DNA from: Chryseosolibacter histidinae
Lineage (GTDB): Bacteria; Bacteroidota; Bacteroidia; Cytophagales; Cyclobacteriaceae
NCBI RefSeq assembly: GCF_018598225.1
Contig: NZ_JAHESF010000021.1
Location: 1-64,000 of the forward strand
DNA: 64,000 nt
Reading direction: 5' to 3'
Positions 52,971 to 59,592 of this stretch are shown in pieces. The translations under genes were made by a program, and so were the position numbers. A model generated the notes under the pieces. That model searched no databases. It was not told the DNA's origin and saw only the letters and a list, made by a program, of their open reading frames with translations. The number at the start of each line of letters is the position of its first letter. The stretch's first letter is position 1.

Positions 52971-52978
52971 CAAATATA
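52971..52978 (-). promoter_or_regulatory. -7 box upstream of the phosphoesterase
   Basis: On the minus strand TATATTTG fits TAnnTTTG. The leader to the ATG at 52888 would be about 80 bases and would contain part of array D0. Confidence 0.45.
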
Positions 52979-53068
52979 CAGATTGTGTTTTTACTCACAC
53001 TTCCCTTGCCCGCCATAGCTTGCGATGGCATTAGCGCGATGTAGCGACGGAGGAACTCCTGGCTTTTA

Positions 53069-53103
53069 TTCTTACTCCTTAATTCTTACTCCTTGCTACT
53101 TCT
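53069..53103. repeat. heptamer array H1 (TTCTTAC/TCCTTAA)
   Basis: Five in-phase 7-bp units (TTCTTAC and TCCTTAA alternating, then TACTTCT). The array overlaps the last codons and stop of the GNAT gene. No inverted arm is seen. Confidence 0.65.
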
Positions 53104-53600
53104 AAAGAGAGTATGTATTTCTTCTCCTTCAACGTTTTTCCAAAGGCTGACGACTCTACTTCTTCGGCGGGATGAAAGCCATATTTCTGGTAAAGGTGGG
53201 CGGCAGTGTAGAGTTCATGGGTGGTCCAGAGGTAGCTCAACTGATATTGGCACTGGCGGAGAAAGTCCATATACAGGTCCATGAGCTTTTTGCCGAGGCC
53301 GATGCCGCGATATTCGGGCAGGATGAGAAAATAGCGCAGCTGTGCAGCGGTGCCGCGGTTCATCAGCAGCAGGAAGCCGATCATTTTCGATTGGTGCTCG
53401 CAAACCCATACCCGGTTGGTGGCGGGGTTATACTGTTCATAGAACTCGAGCATTCCTTTGGCTACGTACGCTTCGAAGGAGAGTCCGTAATTATATTCGC
53501 GGCTGTACAAAGAGCCATGCAGGTAAGTAATGTATCCAATGTCTCCAGGCCGGAGCTCGGTGCGGATGGTGATGTCTTCCAGTGAAAGTTTTGCGCTCAT
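53079..53600 (-). CDS. GNAT family N-acetyltransferase
   Basis: A 173-residue acetyltransferase. The acetyl-CoA pyrophosphate loop is 'EYRGIGLGKKLMDLYM' (about 95-110), preceded by strand 4 'QLRYFLILP' and followed by 'LYTAAHLYQKYGFHP'. The substrate is unknown. Its ATG overlaps the stop of the MarR gene by four bases, so the two are translationally coupled. In many bacteria these two domains occur fused in one polypeptide. The last residues (A-R-S-K-N) are encoded within array H1. Confidence 0.88.
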   Translation of the reverse strand: MSAKLSLEDITIRTELRPGDIGYITYLHGSLYSREYNYGLSFEAYVAKGMLEFYEQYNPATNRVWVCEHQSKMIGFLLLMNRGTAAQLRYFLILPEYRGIGLGKKLMDLYMDFLRQCQYQLSYLWTTHELYTAAHLYQKYGFHPAEEVESSAFGKTLKEKKYILSLEVARSKN

Positions 53601-54043
53601 TTTCCGTTATCGGCTTGATGTTGTATAAACAGGGTTCTGATCTCGCCCATGTGATGCAGCAATTTTTTGCGTTGTGCCTCCGTCATCGGTTTCAGCAGCG
53701 TCTCCACCTGCCTGTGCGTTGCGGCATCCAGTCTGGCGAACATTTTTTTGCCGGTTGCCGTAAGCGAGAGAAAATAGGCGCGTCCGTCTTCCTTCGATCT
53801 TTTGCGCGCGATGATCTTTTTCTTTTCGAACTGGGCCACGATCCGGCTCAGGTATCCGCGGTCCATGCTCAGGCTCTCCAACAGATGGCTGGCGGTGCAG
53901 GGCTGATGCTGGTTCAACTCATACAGGATCCGTGCTTCCGGAAGTGTAAAAGGACTTTCCGGCAGATGTTGGTTCAGCAGTCCGATGATGTTCGTATAAA
54001 ACCTGCTGAATTCGCGTACGGCCCTGATCTGATCGTGATCCAT
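53597..54043 (-). CDS. MarR family transcriptional regulator
   Basis: A product of about 148 residues from ATG 54043 (the frame opens at a TTG six codons earlier). The winged helix-turn-helix has 'FTLPEARILYELNQHQPCTA', 'HLLESLSMDRGYLSRIVAQF' (recognition helix) and the wing 'RSKEDGRAYFLSLT'. A perfect palindrome lies just upstream, so autoregulation is likely. It is operonic with the GNAT gene; the pair probably senses and modifies a toxic small molecule or a related metabolite. Confidence 0.9.
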   Translation of the reverse strand: MDHDQIRAVREFSRFYTNIIGLLNQHLPESPFTLPEARILYELNQHQPCTASHLLESLSMDRGYLSRIVAQFEKKKIIARKRSKEDGRAYFLSLTATGKKMFARLDAATHRQVETLLKPMTEAQRKKLLHHMGEIRTLFIQHQADNGK

Positions 54044-54064
54044 AAGCCCAAGATATCCCAAATG

Positions 54065-54079
54065 GTTGACAAAGTCAAC
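54065..54079. promoter_or_regulatory. MarR-type operator palindrome
   Basis: GTTGAC aaa GTCAAC, a perfect 6-3-6 inverted repeat starting 22 bases upstream of the MarR ATG. This T-T-G-A-C/G-T-C-A-A form is common ahead of MarR-GNAT genes. Confidence 0.7.
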
Positions 54080-54251
54080 TAAATGACCCGCGCAAGGAAA
54101 ATAGCGATGGAGCAGCTCCTGTGTAAATGGAATTCATTCTTGTGTGCGGATGATTCTTTAAAAAGAAAAGAGCCCGCCACAGCTGTGTTTCCCTCCAGTA
54201 GCTGCAACGGACCCTTAACCTGCCTTGCGGCAAGATCAGTGAAAGGTTAAA

Positions 54252-54542
54252 CTAACTTTTCTTCTTTCTTTTCTTCTTTTTGTTTTTCCGGCCATCCGCC
54301 CTGGTGTCTGCCTTCACGCGGCTTTTCAGGTGTTTGCATAGCAGGTCCAGCAGTTTACCTGGGTCCATGCCTATGGTGATCGCTATCAGGTACACTTCAC
54401 TTGCGAGGATCCTGATATTCGTTTCTCTCGACAGCCGGGTCAGCCGTTGTTTGGTGATGCCGGTTCTGCGTGAGATGCTTGCTTTATTGACAGACCTTTT
54501 TACAAACAGGCCTCCCAGCGCGGTCAGTTTTGTGGCGGCCAT
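54252..54542 (-). CDS. small HTH (XRE-like) protein with Lys-rich tail
   Basis: A 96-residue protein. Residues 10-65 fit a helix-turn-helix ('SVNKASISRRTGITKQRL' then 'RILASEVYLIAITIGMDPGK'). The C-terminal 25 residues are strongly basic ('RKNKKKKRKKKS'). It is a close paralogue of the gene three bases upstream, especially over 'SVN+AS+SR+TGI'. DNA binding is likely; targets are unknown. The basic tail could add nonspecific DNA affinity. Confidence 0.7.
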   Translation of the reverse strand: MAATKLTALGGLFVKRSVNKASISRRTGITKQRLTRLSRETNIRILASEVYLIAITIGMDPGKLLDLLCKHLKSRVKADTRADGRKNKKKKRKKKS

Positions 54543-54545
54543 GTA

Positions 54546-54794
54546 TTATTTGTTTTTTCTCCGGCCATCCACTTTTGTGTCCTCCTGAAGCTGCAGGTGG
54601 CCACAAACGAATTCAAGAAGTTCTGCAGGTTTTGTGCCGGTGGCCAGGGCGATCAGGTATAACTCGTCCGCCCTCAGCTTGGTGGTTTCATTATTAGAGA
54701 GCTCATTCAGCCTGGTCTTGCCAATGCCTGTTTTTCGCGATACGCTGGCCCTGTTAACTGATTTTTGCGAAAGAAACTCGCCTATTCTGGTCAT
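54546..54794 (-). CDS. small HTH (XRE-like) protein, paralogue of its neighbour
   Basis: An 82-residue protein. The HTH occupies about 10-60: 'SVNRASVSRKTGIGKTRL' then 'KLRADELYLIALATGTKP'. The tail ('DGRRKNK') is shorter and less basic than in its tandem paralogue. It is the first gene of the pair, with an inverted repeat only four bases upstream of its ATG that is likely an autoregulatory operator. The divergent gene at 54923 shares the control region. Confidence 0.7.
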   Translation of the reverse strand: MTRIGEFLSQKSVNRASVSRKTGIGKTRLNELSNNETTKLRADELYLIALATGTKPAELLEFVCGHLQLQEDTKVDGRRKNK

Positions 54795-54797
54795 TTA

Positions 54798-54817
54798 TAA
54801 TGTTTTTGTGAACATTA
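54798..54817. promoter_or_regulatory. inverted repeat at the start of the HTH pair
   Basis: TAATGTT ttgttg-like spacer AACATTA: 7-bp arms at 54798-54804 and 54811-54817, six bases apart, immediately upstream of the ATG at 54794. A candidate autoregulatory operator. Confidence 0.55.
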
Positions 54818-54922
54818 AGTTAGACAATTTGGAAGACTGATCATAAAATATGAACGAAAGTATTGCATTTAGATTGAATTTAGGTATAATTGTTCTTAAA
54901 ATCGGAATAAAAACCCACCAAT

Positions 54923-55189
54923 ATGATTGAGTATGACAACAGCCAAAACCCCAAAAAGATCGTAATTCCGGTCTCTGGGGTAGAAGATGTCCAGAAGTAT
55001 CAAAAAGGCATTCTTGGGATCCTCGGCAAGATCGAGATCGACCAATGTAAGCCAGGGTTCAAAGAAGACCTTAAGGCAGTGTATGAGCTGCTCTCGCACC
55101 TGGCGCTGAGCAAGGAGCTTTTACTGGATGCAGTCTCCGATTCGATCAACCGGAATAAAAAGCGAAAGGTATCCGTCTCCAGGTCGTAA
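54923..55189 (+). CDS. small protein of unknown function
   Basis: An 88-residue protein with no recognised domain. It begins 'MIEYDNSQNPKKIVIPVSG', has a central amphipathic helix ('EDVQKYQKGILGILGKIEI') and ends in a basic tail ('NRNKKRKVSVSRS'). It is divergent from the twin HTH genes, with a 128-base AT-rich gap, so they may regulate it. The start ATG is the first in frame. Confidence 0.5.
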   Translation: MIEYDNSQNPKKIVIPVSGVEDVQKYQKGILGILGKIEIDQCKPGFKEDLKAVYELLSHLALSKELLLDAVSDSINRNKKRKVSVSRS

Positions 55190-55270
55190 GCTGTGGCACA
55201 TTTATTTAAGGCTGGTTAAGTGCGTTTGAAATCAGGCGCCAAGAGTAAACAACCAAACTTCCCTCAGAGA

Positions 55271-55594
55271 ATGAACATGCTGCACACCAAGTCAGGCAGG
55301 AGTGATGACGAATTGCTTCGATTGATCCAACAGGGCGATGACCGGGCCTTTCGTGAAACGTTTGACAGGTATGCGAATGTTTGTTTCTCCGCGGCCATGA
55401 GCTTGCTGAAGTCGCGCGACCTTTGCGTTGACTTGGTTGTGGAAGTATTCAGGAGTGTGCGGGCCAATGCAGCGGAAATAAAAGATCTCAAGGCCTATAT
55501 TTTCGACAGGGCCAAACAACTGACTTTGGCCGGACTTCGCGAAATAGCACGAAAGTATTTTGAAGAGAATGAGTTGCAGGGTCAGGATTTATAG
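55271..55594 (+). CDS. ECF sigma factor region 2-only protein
   Basis: A product of about 107 residues from ATG 55271. 'SDDELLRLIQQGDDRAFRET' followed by 'FDRYANVCFSAAMSLL' is a clear sigma-70 region 2 of the ECF type, and the helix 'EIKDLKAYIFDRAKQLTLAG' matches its end. Region 4, which reads the -35 element, is missing: the frame stops about 20 residues later, and no region 4 coding is seen in other frames downstream. It is either a truncated relic or a region 2 protein that binds core polymerase or an anti-sigma factor. Confidence 0.65.
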   Translation: MNMLHTKSGRSDDELLRLIQQGDDRAFRETFDRYANVCFSAAMSLLKSRDLCVDLVVEVFRSVRANAAEIKDLKAYIFDRAKQLTLAGLREIARKYFEENELQGQDL

Positions 55595-55596
55595 CC

Positions 55597-55628
55597 AGGA
55601 TTATAAGATTATAGGATTTACTGGATCA
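55597..55628. repeat. short 8-bp tandem repeat
   Basis: Units AGGATTAT, AAGATTAT, AGGATTTA and CTGGATCA in register directly after the sigma-like gene. The period is 8, not 7. The remainder of the gap to 55723 shows no gene or clear structure. Confidence 0.45.
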
Positions 55629-55723
55629 AAGGGATGTGGTGGAAGTTGGCCAGGATGACGGGATACTGAGCCCAGGCGGATCAGCTTAGTGGGAAGCTTC
55701 GGCGCGGTGTGAGCAAACCGGAT

Positions 55724-55975
55724 CTACTGTCTTACCAGTCCCAGCATCACCTGGAGCTTGGTCTTGTTCTGTGTATTGCCCGATTCCCGCTGCTGGCGTG
55801 TGATCCTGGCCTTATAAGTGTCACTGTTATCGTTTCCGTAGAAGATCTCTACCTCGTCGCCTTTCCTGAACAGGTTGGCTGAGGGACTCATGATTACACT
55901 CACCTCGATCTCTTTGCCCGAAAGAAAGGATTTGAATTTTTTCGCCTCGTTCTGCGTGATCAAAAGATAACTCAT
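55724..55975 (-). CDS. small protein of unknown function
   Basis: An 83-residue product from ATG 55975 ('MSYLLITQNEAKKFKSFL'); an in-frame ATG at 56017 would add 14 residues. Strands such as 'KEIEVSVIMSPSANLF', 'RKGDEVEIFYGN' and 'DTYKARITRQQRE' suggest a small beta-barrel, like PilZ- or ASCH-sized folds, but no family is recognised. It stands alone, downstream in the same direction as the DoxX gene. Confidence 0.5.
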   Translation of the reverse strand: MSYLLITQNEAKKFKSFLSGKEIEVSVIMSPSANLFRKGDEVEIFYGNDNSDTYKARITRQQRESGNTQNKTKLQVMLGLVRQ

Positions 55976-56083
55976 AGCTGACCCATTTACTTCCTCTCTG
56001 GGTATGTAAAAAAACATGCCAGCGGTTTTCGGAATCCTTTGTTTTCACGGGGTGAGCTTGAACCGGTGCCCGCAGCACTGGGG

Positions 56084-56488
56084 TTACAGGCTGAGACTGA
56101 AGCGTTTATCAGTCAACAGAATAACAACCGAAAGCACACACACCAACAACGAGTTACAATAATGGCCGAACCCGTGCTGGTAGCACATGTGTGCTGTGAA
56201 AGCCCCGATGGCAAAAGGCATCAGCCACAACACTGCTGCATTTTTAAGGGCTGGAAAGAATATTCCCGCAAGGAGCGCCAGCACACCGATAGTTTCTGCA
56301 ACACCGATGGCTATGGTCCAGGATTCATTAAAGCCCATTGCCATCATGCCGTTCATCATGCCCGGAACTTTCAGGATCTTGTAAAGGGCTGCATATCCGA
56401 AAATGTAGGTGAACACTGCAAAGGCACTCCAATGCAGTATGGTGGCGAATGTAGTGGCCTTCAAGGCATGCAAAATATTTGTGGTCAT
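56084..56488 (-). CDS. DoxX-like membrane protein
   Basis: A 134-residue protein with four helices: 'ILHWSAFAVFTYIFGYAALY', 'WTIAIGVAETIGVLALLAGI', 'LKNAAVLWLMPFAIGAFTAH' and 'SLLVCVLSVVILLT'. The layout and the 'KILKVPGMMNGMMAMGF' loop are typical of DoxX-like proteins, thought to support quinone- or thiol-linked redox processes. It is divergent from a HxlR regulator with a shared palindrome and has its own good promoter, so regulation by that protein is likely. Confidence 0.8.
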   Translation of the reverse strand: MTTNILHALKATTFATILHWSAFAVFTYIFGYAALYKILKVPGMMNGMMAMGFNESWTIAIGVAETIGVLALLAGIFFPALKNAAVLWLMPFAIGAFTAHMCYQHGFGHYCNSLLVCVLSVVILLTDKRFSLSL

Positions 56489-56519
56489 GTTGTGATTATT
56501 TGACTTTGAATTTTTGTTC

Positions 56520-56547
56520 CAAAACTACGGGCCTATACTTTTACAAA
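56520..56547 (-). promoter_or_regulatory. promoter of the DoxX-like gene
   Basis: On the minus strand TTTTG (56544-56548 region), 16 bases, then TAGTTTTG (56527-56520), matching TAnnTTTG. About 32 bases separate it from the ATG at 56488. Confidence 0.55.
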
Positions 56548-56563
56548 ACAGATAGGGCAAGTG

Positions 56564-56580
56564 TTGTTAGCCACTAACAA
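56564..56580. promoter_or_regulatory. HxlR operator palindrome
   Basis: TTGTTAG cca CTAACAA, a perfect 7-3-7 inverted repeat in the divergent gap, ending 12 bases before the HxlR ATG and lying upstream of the DoxX -33 element. Suitable for simultaneous autoregulation and DoxX control. Confidence 0.7.
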
Positions 56581-56591
56581 AAATGTAAGTC

Positions 56592-56960
56592 ATGCGAAAA
56601 CACAATTCTACCAACGCGTTGAATGAACAAGCCATCCTGGACCAATGTGGTATGGCTTATACCTTGTCACTGATCGGTGGAAGATGGAAGCCCAGCATCT
56701 TGTGGGCATTGATCAGGAATGATAAAGTGAGGTATAGTCATTTTAAAAAAGTGATCCCCGAGATCTCAGACCGCATCCTGGCGTTGCATCTGCGCGAGCT
56801 GGAAGCGGACAAGCTCATTCGCCGTGTGGTGTATGCCGAGGTGCCACCGCGTGTGGAGTATGAGCTTACTGATCTCGGCAGGTCCATGGAGGTTATGCTC
56901 GAACAGATGACAACATGGGGAGCGTTCCATAAGGAGGCTGTGAAAGGATCAGCAACCTGA
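56592..56960 (+). CDS. HxlR family transcriptional regulator
   Basis: A 122-residue winged-helix protein. 'LSLIGGRWKPSILWALIRND' (about 28-47), 'YSHFKKVIPEISDRILALHL' and 'PPRVEYELTDLGRSMEVML' are HxlR hallmarks. A single Cys (Cys19 in 'ILDQCGMAYT') lies where redox- or quinone-sensing relatives such as HypR/YodB have theirs, so thiol-based sensing is possible. It is divergent from the DoxX gene and likely represses it. The start is close to the palindrome. Confidence 0.9.
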   Translation: MRKHNSTNALNEQAILDQCGMAYTLSLIGGRWKPSILWALIRNDKVRYSHFKKVIPEISDRILALHLRELEADKLIRRVVYAEVPPRVEYELTDLGRSMEVMLEQMTTWGAFHKEAVKGSAT

Positions 56961-57023
56961 TCGTTCTTGCTATGTCATTGCAAATGACTGGTTTTAGATG
57001 CATCTTTAACGAAAGTCCTTCCC

Positions 57024-57623
57024 ATGCGCAAGATCGGTGTGCTCATTCTTTTGTATTGTGGTTTAGTTTCAATTTCCGCTGCTCAGAACAACGCCATTAA
57101 AACAGACCTGATCAGGCCGTTGCGCGGTCAGTATTCTTTGGCCTATGAAAGAAAGCTGGGCTCATTCCTTTCTGTGCAGCTGGGTGTTGAGGCAGGCGAT
57201 TATGCCACCACTTCCCTCAACGGTTCTACAGATTACAGACTCTCAGGCTTTGGTATTATCCCCGAAGTAAGATGGTATCCGTTCAATAAGCGGCGCGGCG
57301 CACCACTTGGTTTTTTTACGGGCGTAGCTTTCCGTTATGCTTCTTTTAAGGAAGAATATTATCCTGATCCCTTTTCCAGAACATTCAAGGACACCAACGA
57401 GGGCAACGTGTTCAATTACGGTATCGATGCAGGTTATAAATTCAAAGCGAGGCGCATCGCCATTGAAATTCTTGGTGGACTGGGTGGTGGCACGCTGAGC
57501 AATTTCGATGCGTTCAAAAGTGCCAGAATTCCCTATTCACATCTCCACGAAGATGAAAAGCATTTTTATAGGATAGAGCTTTCTTTTGGTTATCTGTTCC
57601 CGTCTTTCAAAAGTACGCTTTAG
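57024..57623 (+). CDS. outer-membrane beta-barrel-like secreted protein
   Basis: A 199-residue protein with a signal peptide (cleavage near SISAAQNN). 'IKTDLIRPLRGQYSLAYERK' followed by alternating aromatic strands ('FLSVQLGVEAGDYATT', 'FGIIPEVRWYPFNKRRGAPL', 'GFFTGVAFRYASFKEEYYP') and a final 'FYRIELSFGYLFPSF' with a terminal-strand aromatic pattern resemble DUF3575-like small outer-membrane barrels of Bacteroidota. The function is unknown. It stands alone after the HxlR gene. Confidence 0.75.
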   Translation: MRKIGVLILLYCGLVSISAAQNNAIKTDLIRPLRGQYSLAYERKLGSFLSVQLGVEAGDYATTSLNGSTDYRLSGFGIIPEVRWYPFNKRRGAPLGFFTGVAFRYASFKEEYYPDPFSRTFKDTNEGNVFNYGIDAGYKFKARRIAIEILGGLGGGTLSNFDAFKSARIPYSHLHEDEKHFYRIELSFGYLFPSFKSTL

Positions 57624-57770
57624 GCTTCAGTAGAAGAGCCGATGTACAACTCCGGACAGCCGTATGTACGCATATGAATAGCGCCCCCGGAAAGAACCCG
57701 GATCTGATCTAAAATGATGTGTTTTAAAAACTGGCCGGCAGTTTGCAAAGCCTGATCAAAACAATTTGCG

Positions 57771-57971
57771 ATGCGTACGTTCCTGACAATTATTCTCTGG
57801 TGTCTGTTGTTTGTGATCTGCTGGCCCCTGGCATTAGCGGCACTCTTCCTGTTCCCGCTCATCTGGCTGATCCTTCTCCCATTCCGGATCGTTGGGCTCA
57901 CCATCGGACTGGTGTTCAAAGTGATCGGCGCCATTCTTTTGTTCCCGTTCCGGATGATCAAAGCAGTTTAA
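57771..57971 (+). CDS. 66-residue hydrophobic membrane protein
   Basis: Almost the whole length is hydrophobic: 'TFLTIILWCLLFVICWPLAL', then Pro-containing 'LFPLIWLILLPFRIVGLTIG' and 'VFKVIGAILLFPFRMIKAV'. Two or three helices with P-F-R motifs at the membrane edge. No family is recognised. A composition this extreme over 66 codons is unlikely by chance, and the convergent reading on the other strand is less plausible. Confidence 0.55.
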   Translation: MRTFLTIILWCLLFVICWPLALAALFLFPLIWLILLPFRIVGLTIGLVFKVIGAILLFPFRMIKAV

Positions 57972-57972
57972 G

Positions 57973-58118
57973 AGTCCACGGTCCACAGTCGACGGACCAC
58001 AGCCGAGTGTGCGTTGCATTTTTGCCTATTACTTTTAGATAGCCAGCGGGATACGAAGTACGATTCCTTAATGTCACGCTTGCTCTGCCGTGGACTGTGG
58101 ACTGTCGACCGTGGACTC
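57973..58118. repeat. heptamer array E2 (GTCCAC family), inverted arms
   Basis: Left arm 57973-58007: five in-phase units such as GGTCCAC. Right arm 58091-58118: TGGACTG (twice), TCGACCG, TGGACTC. It fills the gap between the 66-residue gene and the convergent PIF1-like gene and matches E1 closely. Confidence 0.88.
58048..58064. repeat. single-arm copy A4 of the TACGA heptamer family
   Basis: Two units of family A (GGATACG and AAGTACG in register), lying inside the spacer of array E2. Confidence 0.65.
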
Positions 58119-58119
58119 T

Positions 58120-59466
58120 CTATCCAATTCCTGTTTTCCCCGCAAAATGTTCCACCGCTTCATCCACGATCATGTCTCTGGCGGTGAGCATGGTCTTCAG
58201 TGTAATGCCATCGAGTGTTTTGCACCGGCTCAGGGCTACGTAGAGTTGCCCGTGCGCAAAGGCTCCTTTCCCCATGTCGATAATGATCCTGTCAAAGGTG
58301 AGGCCCTGGCTTTTGTGAATGGTGATGGCCCAGGCGAGCTTGATGGGATATTGTGTGTACGTGCCCTGGATCTCGAACGTGATGCTGTTCGAAGATTTGT
58401 CCCAGGTGTATGTTTTGTTATCCCAGATTGTTGGTTCCACTTTGTGCGATGAGCCATCGGCAAACTTTACCATGATGGCGCGGTCTGTCAGCTGTACGAT
58501 TTTGCCGATGCTTCCATTCACCCATCGGCCATGCGGATCGTTCCGGACCATCATCACCTGCGCTCCCTCCTTGAGCTTCAACAATGGCGGCGCGGGATAC
58601 AGGTGCTCGTGAAAGGTGCCGTCTACTTCAGCCTTGTAAGTAAACGATGCATGAGGAAGCTCCATCAGCTTTTTCAGGTTCACTGCGTCTGCGATGGCGT
58701 TGACGGATGAAAGTGTAACAGCGAAGTCGCCGGTTGAAGACTCATCCGGGTCATAACGTTTGTTCAGCTCACAGAGGTCGTCGTGTGTGGCGATGCCCAT
58801 GCGTACGCGGTTGAGCAGGTAAATAAAGTCTTCGTCGTGCTGGCGGTAGATCTTTTTGAGCTCGATGATCTTCGGATGACAGGCCCTGAACGCATCGGAG
58901 CTGAAAAAGTAAGGATTGTAGTACGGGTCGTCCTCGGCATACATGCTGTTCTCGCGGGTTGTGACCACCGGAGGAAGCTGAAATATGTCGCCGATGAGGA
59001 CCAGTTGTTTGCCGCCGAAGGGAATATCGTTACGCATGTTCAGCCGCAGCGATTGATCGATGGCATCCATCAGGTCGGCGCGCACCATGGAAACTTCATC
59101 GATGATGAGCACATCCATCTTGTGCACGATATTCAGCCGCGGGTGACCTTTTCCCCAAGCGCGGATCTCGGGATCGTTCTTCACCAACGCGCGTAACGGG
59201 AAACCGAAGAACGAGTGGATCGTGTTGCCACCCACCTGCAAGGCAGCGAGTCCGGTAGGTGCTAATACGACGTATTTTTTAAGCGTGTTCTTGCGGAAAT
59301 AATTCAGGAGGCTCGACTTACCTGTGCCGGCGCGGCCTGTAAGGAACAGCGTTTCGTGTGTATGCTCCATCAGGTGCCAGGCAGCCGCCAGGTCCTCGTC
59401 CAGTTGAAATCCCGGAGGAACGACGATGGAATCACGGTCTCGATGATCTTCCCCGGGTTTAATCAT
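58120..59466 (-). CDS. PIF1-like superfamily 1B helicase
   Basis: A 448-residue protein from ATG 59466. Walker A 'LTGRAGTGKSSLLNYF' (about 42-57), 'VVLAPTGLAALQVGGNTIHS' (Ia), 'VLIIDEVSMVRADLMDAID' (II), 'QLVLIGDIFQLPPV' (III) and 'AWAITIHKSQGLTFDRIIID' (V) with 'GQLYVALSRCKTLDGI' (VI). This is the PIF1/RecD2 type of 5'-3' DNA helicase, likely acting on DNA structures such as G-quadruplexes or forks. It is a single gene; its stop is two bases beyond array E2. Confidence 0.9.
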   Translation of the reverse strand: MIKPGEDHRDRDSIVVPPGFQLDEDLAAAWHLMEHTHETLFLTGRAGTGKSSLLNYFRKNTLKKYVVLAPTGLAALQVGGNTIHSFFGFPLRALVKNDPEIRAWGKGHPRLNIVHKMDVLIIDEVSMVRADLMDAIDQSLRLNMRNDIPFGGKQLVLIGDIFQLPPVVTTRENSMYAEDDPYYNPYFFSSDAFRACHPKIIELKKIYRQHDEDFIYLLNRVRMGIATHDDLCELNKRYDPDESSTGDFAVTLSSVNAIADAVNLKKLMELPHASFTYKAEVDGTFHEHLYPAPPLLKLKEGAQVMMVRNDPHGRWVNGSIGKIVQLTDRAIMVKFADGSSHKVEPTIWDNKTYTWDKSSNSITFEIQGTYTQYPIKLAWAITIHKSQGLTFDRIIIDMGKGAFAHGQLYVALSRCKTLDGITLKTMLTARDMIVDEAVEHFAGKTGIG

Positions 59467-59511
59467 GAACAACGATAGCTAAAAAAAACCGAGGGAAAAA
59501 ACAGATCGTGT

Positions 59512-59592
59512 CAAGCTTCCAGTTTTTAGCTGCAAGCTGCGAGAGGGCTACCTCCTCGAAGCTCGTGGCTCATAGCTCAAAGCTTCGAGCTG
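59512..59592. repeat. heptamer array G1 (AGCTCGA family)
   Basis: Left units CAAGCTT, TTAGCTG, CAAGCTG; right units GAAGCTC, GTGGCTC, ATAGCTC, AAAGCTT, CGAGCTG, all 7 bp. The right part is translated as the last 14 codons of the flavin-dependent oxidoreductase. Confidence 0.75.

Noticed and set aside
57620-57961. 113-residue minus-strand frame opposite the 66-residue membrane protein
   Set aside because: It reads through intergenic sequence, has no domain, and is the complement of a strongly hydrophobic plus-strand frame.
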